47,688 nucleotides of DNA from Conoideocrella luteorostrata (GCA_032433595.1 JASWJB010000331.1:1-47688); one strand, 5' to 3'; counted from the stretch's first letter, positions 23,740 to 39,400 are shown. The notes: generated from the sequence alone by a model not told the origin. Program-made: numbers and translations.

Positions 23740-26462
23740 GCCAACTGATGGAAATTTCCCGATGCTCTGGAGCCTGCGCCGCCCAGTATCGACCCTGAAC
23801 GGCTCTTGGCAGGATTTCATAAAGTAAACAGAGTCCTGTTGTATTGCGCCGGCGTCCATGTACCGAGCTATAGAGGTATATAAGCTCTTCTTATCCTTAG
23901 CGCGAAGCTACTGTAATGCAAGTCGAAGCTCCGAAGGATGTCGGCACTTGATCTGCTAGAGATTGGTGCCAGGACTGGGTGAACGGATGTGCAATTCAGT
24001 TTTGTTCTTCTGCCGAGATGGGAAGATAGGAATGGCCGCCAAGAAGATGACGTGGAAGGGCAAGCTAGAAATAGGACTTGTTTTCCCTCTTGCTGCGATG
24101 GTTGTCTGTTGTACTTGAATCAACCAAGGCCCCAAACGTACGGCACGTACCGATGAAGCAAGATGGATGCATAAAAAGCCAGCAGTGTGTGAAGTGAAAA
24201 GTATAGAAGAAAAGAGGAGGATCACAAAAAAAAAAGGAGAAACGAAGAGAAGAAAAGAGAAGTCAACACTGCTTCAAGCTCCATCATAGCACCGGGCCGC
24301 AATTTGATAGAAAACGGGGTACTCCGGACATGGTTACTATACTCCTTACTCCTTACAATCGCGTATCTATCTGCTCGGCAAGTTACTCCGTATACGGCAA
24401 TCTGATTATCTGCCAGCAAGTAAATCATCAGCAAGCCACCACGGCCCTGGGCCAATGGTCTGGCCACTTCTCCAATACCTGTTTAGGGCTTAATTTGCAC
24501 TGCAGCTGCCCTCGCATACGAAACCCATCTCCCGCTTGACTACTAATCCGAATATTCCCCATCCCAGCTAAGTGGCCGGGTCTCAGGTGGGCCAGGATGG
24601 ACTAAGACGGATCGGATGTCCTATGAGTGTAAATGGCGATTTGCGATGGCGGACGAGATTGGGAGGTTGGGAGGGGGGAGCGCATTTGAACGGGTCGATG
24701 CAGAATTATGTATTTGTCGAGACGGGACGACAGGATTAGTGATCACCCCTACAGCCCGAATTGGCGTGCGAATTGGCGTGGGGGAGACAGAAAAAAGGTT
24801 CAGCTTAGCCCAGCGCTTGCCCCAGCGCTTGCCCCAGTTGCCCAGCTCTCGGACCACTTCTTTCCTCAGAGTGCCTGCCTGGGCAGGGAGAGAGAGACAT
24901 ATATCCTCGTCCAATCCCACAGTCCCGCATTATACCTCGACATACGGAAGTACGGAGGAGCAAACCAGCTATTGCCGAACAGACACATGCCTACGGAGTA
25001 GTCCGTCCTGTGTCAGGTAGAGAGTAACTAACTGGTATGTTGCCGTATCGCAGATCTGCTCTCACGAGTTAATCATGCATGCACGCGCCACCCCACTACA
25101 CCGCAGAGGCACAATAAGCCACTCACTTTGCTGAAATATACTGTAGTACCGAGTATAACTACTTCCATCGCTTCAACATGCCATAGCAGATCAATCTCGA
25201 TCAAACGGACATCGGGATCTGTTCTGTGGCTGGCACCGCTGCCACGCAAACATGATGGCGAGCCTGACACTCCGCGGTTGTTATCAGGCGTATCCAGGCG
25301 CGGCACCACCGCAAGCGGTTGCAGGCTACGTATCCCGGGGCCGATTGGATACCAAGTACAGATACATAAAACATGATACTTAATACATGATACACGATAC
25401 ACGATACACGGTACATGATGCATAAATACATGATACCTGATAAATGGATCGAGTAGCACAGGTACTCTGAACGGCATGCTTCCCAAGTAAAGGCTCTCAC
25501 TCTGCAACGGCCCAAGCACGATTCCCAATCTGCCGGCACATGTATGAGCTTGGCCGGCCCCACGCCATGGCCGGCCCTTTTCATATCTCGATTACTATTT
25601 ACTGAGTTGCTTTTTTTTAGCATCCCGTTGTCTGGAAATGTACGGAGCACCCAATAACTACATATGCTCTTGCGACGTGGTAGTCCCCATTGGACGAACA
25701 TAGGGGCAGACTGGGAAGCTTTTGTCATCAAAGTAACATGTGTTACGGAGTACTTCATGCAGCTGATTTTGTAAAAGTGTCTTTATGCACACCGAGATTC
25801 GCCGCGTTGGTCTAATATGCGATCTGCCCAACGCCTGCATCGCTGTCCTGCCGTCTTGCCGTCCAATCACAAGTCTACCATCAAAAACGACGTATAACAT
25901 ACATGAGTTCCTTGATGTGTGCAACCCCTTTTCCGATCTACGGCCCGCCAGATGTGCCGTGCCAAAATTAACATGAAGGACTATCGCCCGTGTCCGTCAT
26001 ATAAAACCAAATTACAAATCAAGTGGTGAAACCAAAAAGCGTCAAAGTTCGTGATACAGTATTCTCTCTCCACAAGTCTATTTGTTCAGCCCAAACAAAT
26101 GAAAGAATTTATGCGTAACTGGAAATTTTTTTAGGCGTAGTAGGTAAGTTTTGCCGCAAAGCATTACCATACATTTACACCGCCGGAATCATAGCGTCGT
26201 CCACTGCCTGTAGCAGGGGTATATCAAGACACAGCGCCCCCGACTATTTGTGTCACCGGACCGGGGGTGAGGGGGGCGACGACATAAAGAGGAACACATG
26301 ACACCGGCAGGTGGAATAAAAAGAGGAACGATATTCGTTTCCCCTCGAAAATCTAATCATGATCTGCTGCGGAATAAACGACTGGGTATCGATGGACCGT
26401 TGTCGGTCCCGTGGGTCTCGACTGTTTTAATACTCCATATCCACAAGCCGTACCTGGTCTCC
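23740..26462. other. 2.7 kb intergenic region
   Basis: Between the DsbA-like gene start and the C2H2 factor stop. It carries motif copies at 24384, 24992 and 25744, short direct repeats near 24761-24780 and 24817-24840, and a degenerate tandem repeat at about 25366-25440. No gene is supported. The sequence near 26264-26282 is G-rich. Confidence 0.55.
25366..25440. repeat. Degenerate ATGATAC/ACGATAC tandem repeat
   Basis: Several 7-10 bp units of the forms CATGATAC, ACGATAC and ACATGATG in direct order, interrupted by short AT-rich spacers. The frames that cross it are products of the repeat rather than genes. Confidence 0.75.
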
Positions 26463-27906
<1,444 letters not shown>

Positions 27907-29222
27907 CGCCTGGAGGCCACGTCAATATTGGTCAAGGCTCGGTCTTGGTTGCAAAGTTAGAACGTAGATCAGAACGTAAAGAAGTCAAAACTGAGGTGAA
28001 CGTACGCGGAGACAGCCAGAATGATGTCCCGCAGCAAAGAGCCTGCAATTTTCGACGGAGAAGTAGGAACTATTTGAGACTGTCAGTCATTGTTGATTAG
28101 GTAGAGCACAGGAAGTAATCAAGGCAACGAAATCAGTACAAGTCATGGAGAATAAGACAACTTGAAACGATGGTGCTCGGCTATGAGGAGGATGATTGTT
28201 CGAAAACAACACGATGATGCCCAAAGCTTCGTACTATTACTAAAGCATTGGCCTCTGTTTCATCCAACTCCCGCAGGTACCAAACTACCACTATTCGTTG
28301 TTTTGCCCCCGCATGTGCCGCACGTGGTAATGGAAGCACGTACCGGTTTGCTTCAACAGCCTTGGACACTTGTTTATGGAGATATGGCAGGTGGTCTGGT
28401 GAAATGACAATGAGAACTCTCTCGCTCTGGTTCTTGATTTATGCTGTCGATTACTGCCAAGCGGGGTCTTTTTTGGTACGGCAGCACGGATGATCCTTAA
28501 ATAAATTGTCACACGAGAGCAAGATCCTGAAATCCGTCACAATGCCGACGCAAATCTGGCGAAGCCTGGAGGAAGCTGCGCTATGTCTACCGTGGAAAAT
28601 ATCGTTGTAAACAAGACATTAATGTCGTGAAGATACGTATCAAAGGCTGGCAGTTTCTGTTTTGTCGACTTTGACCGTGGCGACTTCAAGCGGATCGGAC
28701 GTTACGATGTCAAGTTTGATGGGTGTGGCATATGCCAAGCGAACTCGCCGCTCGAAAAAACAGTGCCGCCTAGATCGCAATAGGACCGTAACCGTGTTCG
28801 AGATTCTATGAGCGGGACTCGTAAACGAGATTCGATGCCGGCTTGCGAAGCGCGAGCAGGATCTGGAGGAAAGTGTGGTTGATGCGCGACGCTGGGACAC
28901 GGAAGGGCCGAGGGATGATCTAAGATTTTAGACCCTAGAAAATTAGTTTGATGATGAGGCAAAGACGTTGCAACAAGTCGCCGGGGATACGAGAGAGAGA
29001 AGAGAAAGAGGGCAAACAAAAACACGAAAGAACAAGACAACAGTACAGGCCACGAGACAGCCCGTCCTGGGAAGAGGTGAAGAAAATGAGGAAGTGAAAT
29101 ATGGAATGTAGGGGTTAAGGCTAAGGCGTATTGACGTCGACCGGCCTTTTCTGGATCGGCACTGCGTATTAGGGGCCACAAAGCCTTGTTGAAAGTCGCA
29201 GGGCCCGCCCGGAGGAGGAAAA

Positions 29223-29244
29223 GGGACGGGGGGTGGGGGGTGGG
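29223..29244 (+). other. Possible G-quadruplex sequence
   Basis: Four or more runs of at least three G separated by one or two bases on the plus strand. This is the template strand for the C2H2 gene. Folding is inferred from the pattern. Confidence 0.5.
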
Positions 29245-32200
29245 CCTAGCTCAGCGTCAGGGAATAAACTGTCGTCAAGCACTGGGCATGTTTGCTCTCT
29301 GAACAGGGACGCAACGACTCTCAGTAACCAGGCTGGTACGTACTTCGGTATCCAGTCTGCCGGCTCCTCCACCGCTAGCGCAGCTTGCTGCAGGCGCCAC
29401 GCTAGCACCACTGGGCTCGGTTGTGGGTTGACCGCTGGCCGGGATTGGGGAATAGGGTGGTAGACAGGGCGGTAGATAGGGCGACACCCACTGCCGCATC
29501 CGCCTGGTAAAGGGAGGGGGATTTGGGAGAAGGGCACAACGGTGATGTGATGATATAACACAGAAAAAATAAAACAAAAAAAATCTTCCCATCTCTCCCG
29601 GACCGGCGCATGGTCTGCCCTGGTTGAGACGAACAACGGTAGAACGTCAACCATGGCCTGCAATGGAGACAGGGGTAATATATGGATGAGGGTAACTGCA
29701 GATTTAAGATTGTCAAGGGCACGTCAAGGGCACCTGAAGCCGCCCACGATGCTCGGAACAGGCAAAAACAGACGGCAATCGAGCTTGAGCATTTGCGAGG
29801 CTCGACATCGGGGAAGGGGAACTGGCAGAACAGCCGGTAAAGGGGATCAACGGGATCGATGATACTCACAGAAGTTATAATATTGTATGTGCCACAAAGA
29901 GGACCGAGCGGTAGAACGGCTGGGGATGGCTTGAGTGCTCGTTTGCTATGCTGAACTTGCCGCTCGATCGATATAAGCTCAGATTCGGTGAAGGGCCACG
30001 ACAGAGCCGAAGTGTTTATAGGCGAAGCAGAGTACTACAAGGAGTAGTGCGTGCAACCGGATTGAGTCCAAGTCGGAGTATAGGCGAAACTGAGCGATGA
30101 GTTTGACGGACACAGCAATGTGTTCGATGAAGCCACGCTCGCTGAGTTGCAGTGTAGGGCAACGGATGGATGGACTTCCAATTGAGACGGCGGCCTGACC
30201 AGACAAAGCGCAAACTTGAGGAAGAGGTTTGGGCACAGGCAGGTCTGGGAGGACGAGCAGGGCATAGGGCAGTTATAGGTTGGTCAAGCAGTCTCGGATT
30301 AAAACGATATGTCAATTGTATTTTGTTCTGGGAAAGGTGAGGTTGGTCGTTGGTCGTTGGCTGTTGGCAATTGTGGTTGCAGTTGCGGATAAAATTGGAA
30401 TCGCCCACACAAGTACGGAATAGAGCTACCTATGTATAGCATACGAAAATGTGGGCAACCGTGGCGGTTTTCTGATCGAGGTGTCTGGGAACAATTAAAG
30501 TAGTCATGCTAAACCACGCCTGGGGGGAAACAAGATCCAAAATAGAATATGGACTGGACGGTGATGGAGTTCCTTGCTTCTCCTTTAACTGGCGTGTGCG
30601 TGCGTCTAATGACGGGTCTGCCTGTTTGCGTGCTCGAAGCAAGCCCACGACAGATCCAACTTCATGTCAAAGGGGGGGGCGTTGGCAGGATTGTGCTCAG
30701 CCAAGGATGTGAACAGTCCAATCAAAGTCATTTGAACAGAAGCAAGGCGTATAGTCAATCATGCGGTAACTCTCTTTAGAGTAATGCATAATTAGGAAAC
30801 CACTGGACTTGCTTGCACCTGCATAGAGGATGAAGGATGGAGGCACGATGTGCAGGTTAGCAATTCATAGAGCATGCCGAACGATCCAACCTGATCAGAC
30901 TATTTTACGGACGACAACTTTAGAGATTGATATGCATCTTGTGGTCAACGCGAAAATGGCCTCAACGGCAGGTAGAGTGACGTTTGTGCTTGGGATCCTT
31001 GGGAAGGAGCAACCTTGTCGGCGATGTACTGCACCGGGTAAGTATTGTGGACGGAGTACTTGGGTTAGACACCAAACTTTTGAATCGGCATTCACACGTT
31101 TGGGTGATGAACGCAACCTTCGTGCCCAGACGCCTCACACCCGCGCGAAAGCCAGTGGCTGAATCCCCTTGTCCGCCCTAGCAACGTCCTGACGTCGTGA
31201 GGATACAAGGATGAATGGTGGACAGTGATGCATGTGGGCGCATGGGGACAAGGGGGGACCTTGAAAGCCGTACCTGCGGCGGATCCCAGGACTCAGAGCC
31301 AGAGAGAGACGGGGAGACAGAGGTTTGGCTGGCCAGTCACAACGACTCACACACTGTGTTTCCGCGAGACAACCACAAACTTTATCACGTCTAAAAGGTC
31401 GACAGGTTGTCTCACTAGATACATTGCTGATACCTGCAGCAATAATAAAAAAAGAAAAACGCTATCCAGGGTTGGTGTGGCATAGCGACAAAGAGGAGCA
31501 GCTGGTGACATGGCGGTTGTCGTCGTCGAACCGGAATCGGCCAAGTACGACCCCAGACATCCTGTCAAAATATGTTCTGACATCGGCCAGAGTACGGAGT
31601 ACACGTTGTACTAATCAAACCTCTATCTGCACATAATGCCCAAAGTCGTCAGCCTCGTGCTCATCGCACGTTTCTTATACCTCCTATTAAAACACGTCAG
31701 AGCCAGGTGATGGTATATTCGTCGGCAAGATAGGAGAGACGCCGACATCCGAGAAAAAGGGAACGCTCAATACGCGTTACTTGAACAACGCTGAGAAGAC
31801 GGGACTAAATGTGCATGATTTGCATTAAAATGTAGCTCCTCAGAGTAGCTGCAAGTAACACACTACTAACTGGCACATGCAACCCCGAGGCTACTGCGTT
31901 TGGATTTGTTCGCCAACACTGCAAGTCTGCTTATCAGTCACACTCATGACACCTAGTTATGATTGTTGATTATGCTTGGTTGGGAGCTACATTATCAATG
32001 TGCGTTGGCTCTCCTCGGTCACCGATAATTCTTCCAGCCTCCCCAGCCGCCACGATATTTCCATCAAAACTTGCGCACAATATGCCAATGACAAATAAGC
32101 TACAACGAGTTCAGACAAGGCGCTCTTTTTGGAGTAATCCATCTATTGGTTGGCTTTGTTTAAGACCTAAGACCCTGTCAATCTGGCCTGGGATGTAAAA

Positions 32201-33368
32201 CCAAAACTACCAGCTTCTCAAAATCTGGGGAACACGGCAGGGGAATATTTGATCGATAACGACATTTTCGTTAAACTATAGTGCTACGAGATGAAGTCGC
32301 AGTCTTGTTTTGTTTATTCCAAGAAACAAGGGACAACCTGGCTAACTTCAACGCCAATTGTGTGTGCTGAGAGGGTGGGAGTGTCGCGAGTCCACGCAAA
32401 CGGCGATAGCGGCGGCGTACAAGTTAGCCACCCCTCTTGTTGTTGACTTGCGAGTTAATCACAGGGAAAACTAAAGTCTAGTGGAGCCGCAGTGCATCTT
32501 GTACGACTTGTTGGCTCCTTTGATGCAGTGACAACGAAAAAAAATGCTGCCATTTGATCATGGCATGGTTGGTCTAATGTATTAAATTTGACCCCTGGTC
32601 CAACACTAGTGTCCAGAAACGATCCACTCTGTGACCCAAGCAGCCAATTCTCAACTCAATCAAAGCCTCTCGACCCTTCAAACGGAAAAGATATCAGGGC
32701 ATCAGAGCACTAAGTGGCGTGTGCGGTGCCGTACACGTTTGTGATCTTGGTACACACGGCACGACAGACAAGACGTCTATTGAGTGGGTCTGCAGCTGGT
32801 CATTAGACAGATTTGTCGGTGTACCAGATGATGAGTCTACAATGTCATATTCTTCTGCAAACAGACTGCAGCGAAAATATGGCTTGAGGCTCACACTATG
32901 AAACAAGGCAAACGCATAACTAATGAGCTTTGTTTACATCATTCATTCCGCGTCTCACAACTGGTGGCTCTACTCATATCTCCTCTGAACTGTGCATCGG
33001 TGTTCCAGAGAACGCTGCTTCAACACTGCTCCGACGAGTGTCATCACATCCTGGTCGTAGACCGGGGCCTGTGAATATGAGGCTTGCGTCTATTGTATAT
33101 TGTCTAGTGAACGAGTTGGCCGTCCCTCTAAATGAACTACCCCACTCCTGCATGATCGAATATGAGAACCAACCGATGATTTTGATCTAGCTCTAGGTGT
33201 TGATGGTAGCTGACAGCTACTGTGTGGCACCAGGCCGCAAACAGCGACGGGGGGGAATTGGGCAATTGAACACCGTTCGGGTATATTAACCCAAAGTCTT
33301 CGTGCTAACGGAAGCAAGTCTCGAAGCCTGCTTTAGCAGACGTCGTCTAGATTGAAACCGCTATTGCT

Positions 33369-33405
33369 GTACGGAGTATGGAGTACGGAGTAACTACTCC
33401 GTACT
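33369..33405. repeat. Triple TACGGAGTA element with inverted repeat
   Basis: Two direct motif copies (33370 and 33384) followed by one inverted copy (33395). The last two form 11-bp perfect arms AGTACGGAGTA / TACTCCGTACT around a 2-base spacer (33382-33405), able to form a tight hairpin. Confidence 0.9.
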
Positions 33406-36400
33406 ACGCACAATAATTGTCTTTGAAAACGCGACCAGTGGAGCGCCCGCTGGCCGGACGGGCTACTTGGCATGGCTGAAGCGGTCATCCAACAACGAGC
33501 ACATACCATTGGAGTGCTGACCAAACCGGGCTGTTATGGCTGTTATGTATACAGGACAACGTCCAGCGTAAAGCTCAGCCATTTATAAAATCAACTGTGT
33601 GATTTTTCGGAGCCGGAGAGTATGCAACGTGAGCGAGTCTGCTGCTTGATGTCAAGGCTTGCATGATGGAGCACCTGGGTGAATACCATCAAGACATTCT
33701 CCAGAAAGAATTTTGCGCTACTATACAGTACAATACTGTATCGCTCTATATTTGGCCATCAATGGTCTTCTACTCCGTACCATGGGATACATTGACGTCT
33801 CGTCCACGGGGTAAATCCGCCGCGGCAGCTTTGTGATGATGGACTTGGCCGTAACACAACTACTGCAGGGGTATCACACACCATATAATACAATGCTAAT
33901 GGGGTTGAAAGCTGCCTTGCTAGAGAGGTGGTGGGCTGCATCGTAACATTTCTCTGGCTCTGTTATTTCCCACACATGGGAACCAATACAGTACGACCAC
34001 TAGTTATCCACCCGTTTGATTGCGACTATTACTCTACTCCGTACAAAGGGCCAAGATACTCAGAACCACCACACATAGCAGCCTTGTTGGACCGGTTATC
34101 TGAATAGTTGGCTTCCTCGAGCTCAAAGCCGAGTTATTTATTTGTCTGTACCTCGCCATAGTTTCCTCAAACCCGCCTACGTTACAGCAAGTCACTATTG
34201 TACCTCCAACGAGCCAATTTCACCAAATAGGTGGTATCCATATTATTATGCAGTCGGTATCCTACTAGGAATGTGTCAAGGCTGGCGTGGGGTTGCCGGC
34301 ATCCACAAGACCAGTGATTCGGGACAAAACAGTCGCCTAAGCCATCACAGGAAGGCTTCTGGAAATTCGAGGTGTGGCCAATGCTTTTCGTGGATCCAGC
34401 CAGGTGATAAGTTTTGGGCTGAAGCATGGATTGGTGGCGTTCGTGGACCCGGGGGGGCCAGAGAGAAGGGGAGGGGTGTCGCCAGCTAGCTTGGGAAGAA
34501 AAAAGTGAGGCCCCCTTTCCCGCTTGGAGCGCAGGTCTTCTCGCCTCGTCTGCCAAAGGAGGGGGTCGATTTGAGTCTGTCTGTCTTCCTGGAAACCTTC
34601 GAGAAACCATCCTTCAGCCCCACGGTCGCATCCCTTCCCAGGGAGGGTGGATCGCCCATTTAGTACCAACCAAGCCAGCTTATTTCTCAGCATCTCGTTA
34701 ATAGCGAGAAACCGGGCTGCAAGTCGCAGGCGGCTGAAGGAGGCGCCAACGCCACGCTCAAATTGATGACATCGCCTTGTCGGCAGCTTGCGGTGCTTCT
34801 TGACCCCGTGTATATCGACAGCAATGACCAGGTGATGAGGTCACGGCGTCGGACTGCGGTCAACACCAGGTTTATCGGCCTTTGGTCCCTTCGAGTTCAG
34901 ACATGGTCGCGATAATATAAGATATTGTACGGTATGCAGCTGAGCGGCAAGATCCGGTCCATCAACGAGCATGGACAGCTGGGTCTGCGTTAATACTAGT
35001 AGAGGTGCTACACCACTGTACCTTGCTCGCCAGGAGAAACCTTATCAACTTCCAAACCAGTGGTAGAAGCAAAGGCACTGCGGTTACGGAGGACGGAGTA
35101 CCGAGTGCAGGCGTTCGATTTGCTCGTCAAGGCGCCTGGCGCCGCTTACCCTGGCTCCCTGCCTCGAAATAGTAGTACATCTAAACTTGGGACATTTATT
35201 GGCGAGAATGAAGGCAGAATCCATCCTTGTGATGGTGGTAAAGTTACCACTTCATCTGTTCAAACGCAGCAAATAGATGGGACCCACCAACGTCTCTACG
35301 GAGTAGGCTGTCGCAGAGATAGCGAGCGATGACGCCCATGTCCAAACGCTCAACATCTGGAAGCAGGTGGTGGGCAAGCAGCTCTCAGAGAATAACTATA
35401 CATAACGGTGCGGAGCACAGTACAGCAAAGTAAGTAGCACGAGTATATGGTCCTGCAGTCTCATGCACTGCCTGTCTGGATTCCTGCAGTAGTAGACCGC
35501 GGGCTCGGCCTCGACGGGGTTGGCACCCAAGGAGACGATGTCCATCGCGGGCGCTCCGTATCCAAGCCTGGGCTAGCATCGTTATCTCATCTTACTCACA
35601 TACAAGTACTCCGTAAGGAGGACAGCACTGGACATACCTGTCGTGCCGTACCCCAGAATGGTTCTCCGGTTTCAGAACTGACTAATGTCCTGCATGGAAC
35701 TGCCAGGCTAGACGGGCCATCCGAGGGTTATTGTTCTAAAACGCCGCAAGCCACAGCTGGGCCTACTGTCCTGGCTCCGCTTTTGCAAAAATGTCAATGG
35801 TGTCAAAAGGGAAGTGGCTGCGAATGTGGGTTAATGATGTTGGACAGAGGTGTGCCCCGGCCGAGACATAATACTACGTATCGGAGTACCGTAGTTAAAC
35901 GTCCACCCGCATATGGTGGTTCGGACGACACGGGACAATTGGAGTAAATTGCTGTGTCACTCATTCACACACGGCAGAGGCAAAACAAGAGACAAGGACA
36001 CGCCCCCGCCACCTGGGCATGATTTCGACGGCTTGACTGTCTATCCCGTCGAACCTCCCAAATGGACGCTATCCATTTCTACTGCTCTACTGAGCATCCA
36101 TGAAGAGGGCTGTTTGGGCCGGTTCGATCGGGTGAAGTCACGCCTCACCGTGGAGCATGTGCAGGAGGGGTAATAATTTCGTCAGCACGTTGTCGACCGT
36201 GTACGACGTCCGTCGCCGATCAGGACGCAGTCAGTTCCGTCCAGCCAAAGCTCCATGATTGAATCGACAATCCGCATTGGTTCTTGCGATGGCTCTTCTC
36301 AGTCGCACCAATTGAACCAACCCGGAAGGGCCACAACACACGTTTTCGCCCATCGGCCGAGAAGCGTTGCTTTTTGAGCACTCGTCCGAGGTGTCTAGCA

Positions 36401-39400
36401 AAGACATAAAAGACCTTTTCCTGCGCATAGCGCGCTCTCCGTAGACACAAGCACGCAAACACTGCTTCCATTTACCAATAAAACCTCATCCCAATCCAAA
36501 GGTTCCAAGCTCTGTCCTGGAAACCTGGCACAAGGGCTCCGCTATTGACGCACATATAGACGGTTGTTGGTGGAGGCAGTCCAAAGCCAAGGCTCCTGCA
36601 TGCGTTGTTGCTTGATCTATTGAAAGCGGTGGCGCTCAAAAGACCTGTCACAGAGATTTTGTAAAAGCATGACCCCATAGTTAACATGCATTGTCTAAGA
36701 CCAGGATGGTGGAGGCGTTCACATTGTTTGCTGGACCGGCGACTCTACTCATATGCCGCCCCTCGGACCCAGTTCCGACTCAGTACAATTTCCCTGAGCA
36801 AGGAGAAATGTGCTTGGAGCCGGTTAAGAAACATAAAACGGCGTTGAATACACCAACGACTGGCGGGTCAGATTTGGAAGCGTTCGTGGACAAGTAACCC
36901 TGTGCCAAGACGAAAGCCACACACGTACGGCTGAGTCCGGGTACTTTCAACTATGGACACCTTGCATAATCTTGAACAAAGCTTGTAAATTTATGCCTCT
37001 TGGAGATTCCATGTCCTATCTGTTCATGTAGTAAAACATCGTCGACGTAAGTAAGGTGAAAATGGACGAACGATCTAATACGAGTCCTATGTGCCGGCAT
37101 GCAGCTGTCTCATGCTATTTCCTGGCACACAATCCCAACGAATGAACATCTTACGAGGCAAGAAATACTCGGCCGCAACCACTTCGCTTGATAGGAGATT
37201 CATAAAGTGTCAAGTTTTGCATTGAAGCAGTGTAAATACAACGCTGTATCGAATGCTACCACTATTGAACATCAACGTCTCATTTGCAAGCATCTAATCT
37301 ATACCATACCTTCTTCGTGTGTAGAGCATCAGAGCAAAATTATGAATAGTGAGTACCGAGAACCCACGTACCAACACGCGTGTCATAAAGTGTCCTATCG
37401 CGGCATGGTCGTATCTCCTACGCCACTCGCTATAGAGGCATCCCCAACGGACAGACCTGTGTTCCAACAACACGCCGATAGATGCTCTACAATACAGGAC
37501 AGTCAGTTTCGCCACTTATCTCCCTCTCACTGCGACCTCGCTTCGTCAAATGATTCTCGTAATCCACAGTTTAACTCCTCAGCATGGGGTGGCCTTGCTC
37601 CAACAACGCTGCCCTCTCCCAACAAGCCCTCAAAACAACTTGCGCCTCATCAGCATGTCAGGATTACCGCATTATCTCTAAAAAAGGAAAACGCATGCTC
37701 TATCCCCACATGACGTACCTATACCGTACAGCGTAGGCTTTGCATGAGTGAGGACTACATTTTAAAACAAAAAACAAAACCAAACCGCGTGATATTCAGC
37801 CCCCCTCCCCCCGCTTCACCCCCGCAGTGTTGGTTGAGTCTTTTGTTGTTTTCTAATCAGAAACTCCGCCGGAAACGTCTGAGCCGCATTCTTCTTTGTT
37901 CTCGTATAGTCGAATAGGGCCGTCTGGGTGTGGCAATTACCCCGTACATATGTTTGTTCGTTGATAGTAGAGAGGGACATCAAGGCATGTACGGGGGCCA
38001 ATACGTGATGGTGATATCTGACACCTGGGCTATGGTATCGGGGTTTGTTTCCATGCATGGACAAGGCTGTTTGCAGAGACTTTCGGGCAAAGGAGCTGGG
38101 GAGGTAGTTGGGTAGCTAGCTAGTTAGTATACATCCCCTTTGGAGCCTGGCGTTATTGTGAGCATCGCGAAGTCCATAGATACACTGCTGCATTTGTACA
38201 AGTCGTATACGTCTGTTCCATGCACAGACCATGTTAGGCTAATGGTAGAACAGGGCTGCTGTGCAGAAAACGATATACGGGGGTACTTTTGCGTTGTAAG
38301 TATGCTGCTACCAGCAATACATTTCCGTTTCTGTGGGAAACAAGCTTTTTCTCGTTGCTGCCTGGCCTGGTGGGATGGGTATGTGGCTTTCACAGGCGGC
38401 GGCATACAATAGATAAGCTCGTGCTAAGTAGCTGTTCGAGAGGCAGCCCGTTCTCTTAGAATAAACTGAAGCGCTCCAATTAGAGATGGACTTGGTCGCC
38501 TCAAATTTGCCAAGTGTGCGGAGTTTGTAATCCGCATTCCTGACTGCACACCACAGCACCGCAGTCATGTCCCTTCGCTAAATTAAGCACGAGGAGGCAT
38601 TGGACGTATAGGGCGAGCCTTTGCTTCCTCGGATATCATTGACAGCCGGTTTTTGCAAGTGTTACGAAGCCCCTTATGACAGCTACGTGTAGAAGGGGAT
38701 CCCGCAGTGGCAGCGGCCGTGGCTGGATGGATGGTGGTATGCCGGTCAAATCGCCTTCGCCCAGTCGTGTGTGGAAGATGAGAGCGAAAATTCTTGAATA
38801 GGGTGGGCGGCCATACGGTTGCAAGTTGACTGAAAGCAGATAAGATAGAATATGTTGCGCAATAAGCCTTTATTTTTAATGTATACATATGTATAATTTC
38901 CACATGCACTGAACAATGATCTTTCAAGATGCAGTACAGGTTCTTCGCCGGCCCGCCCTCTCTAACATCACGGTTCTACTTCTTGCCAGAGAGGGAGGGG
39001 CAACTACCGAGCAAGCAGGCTGCTGAGAATACACAGGTACTGCTATACGGGAGGGCCCTGTTGATAAATCTCCGTGTCAGTCATTATTACCTTTAGAGTT
39101 GAAGAAATGTCGCAGTAGTACAATGCGGATAGGCCCTTCGAGCCACGTCGAAAATAGGAGTTCAGTCGAACAGCACAGCATCTCTTTCTTCACCGGACAA
39201 GGATGTCCACGACGTATTACCACATGAACATCGTTCTTAGTGAAAGTACTGGGTTTCCTTCAAATTGCCATCCCTGGAGCGCGGCGTCCGAACAAAGAAA
39301 GCCCCGTCTACTGATTTCCAAACAGCAATATCGCATTCTTAAAAAAAAAAAAAAAAGGAAGAATCGAGCCTTGTATGATACGAACAAGTTCCGGTAGATA

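Noticed and set aside
28702..29869. Overlapping minus-strand frames rich in Ser, Pro, Leu and Phe
   Set aside because: Pyrimidine-rich sequence gives such products. A spliced leader of the C2H2 gene explains it better.
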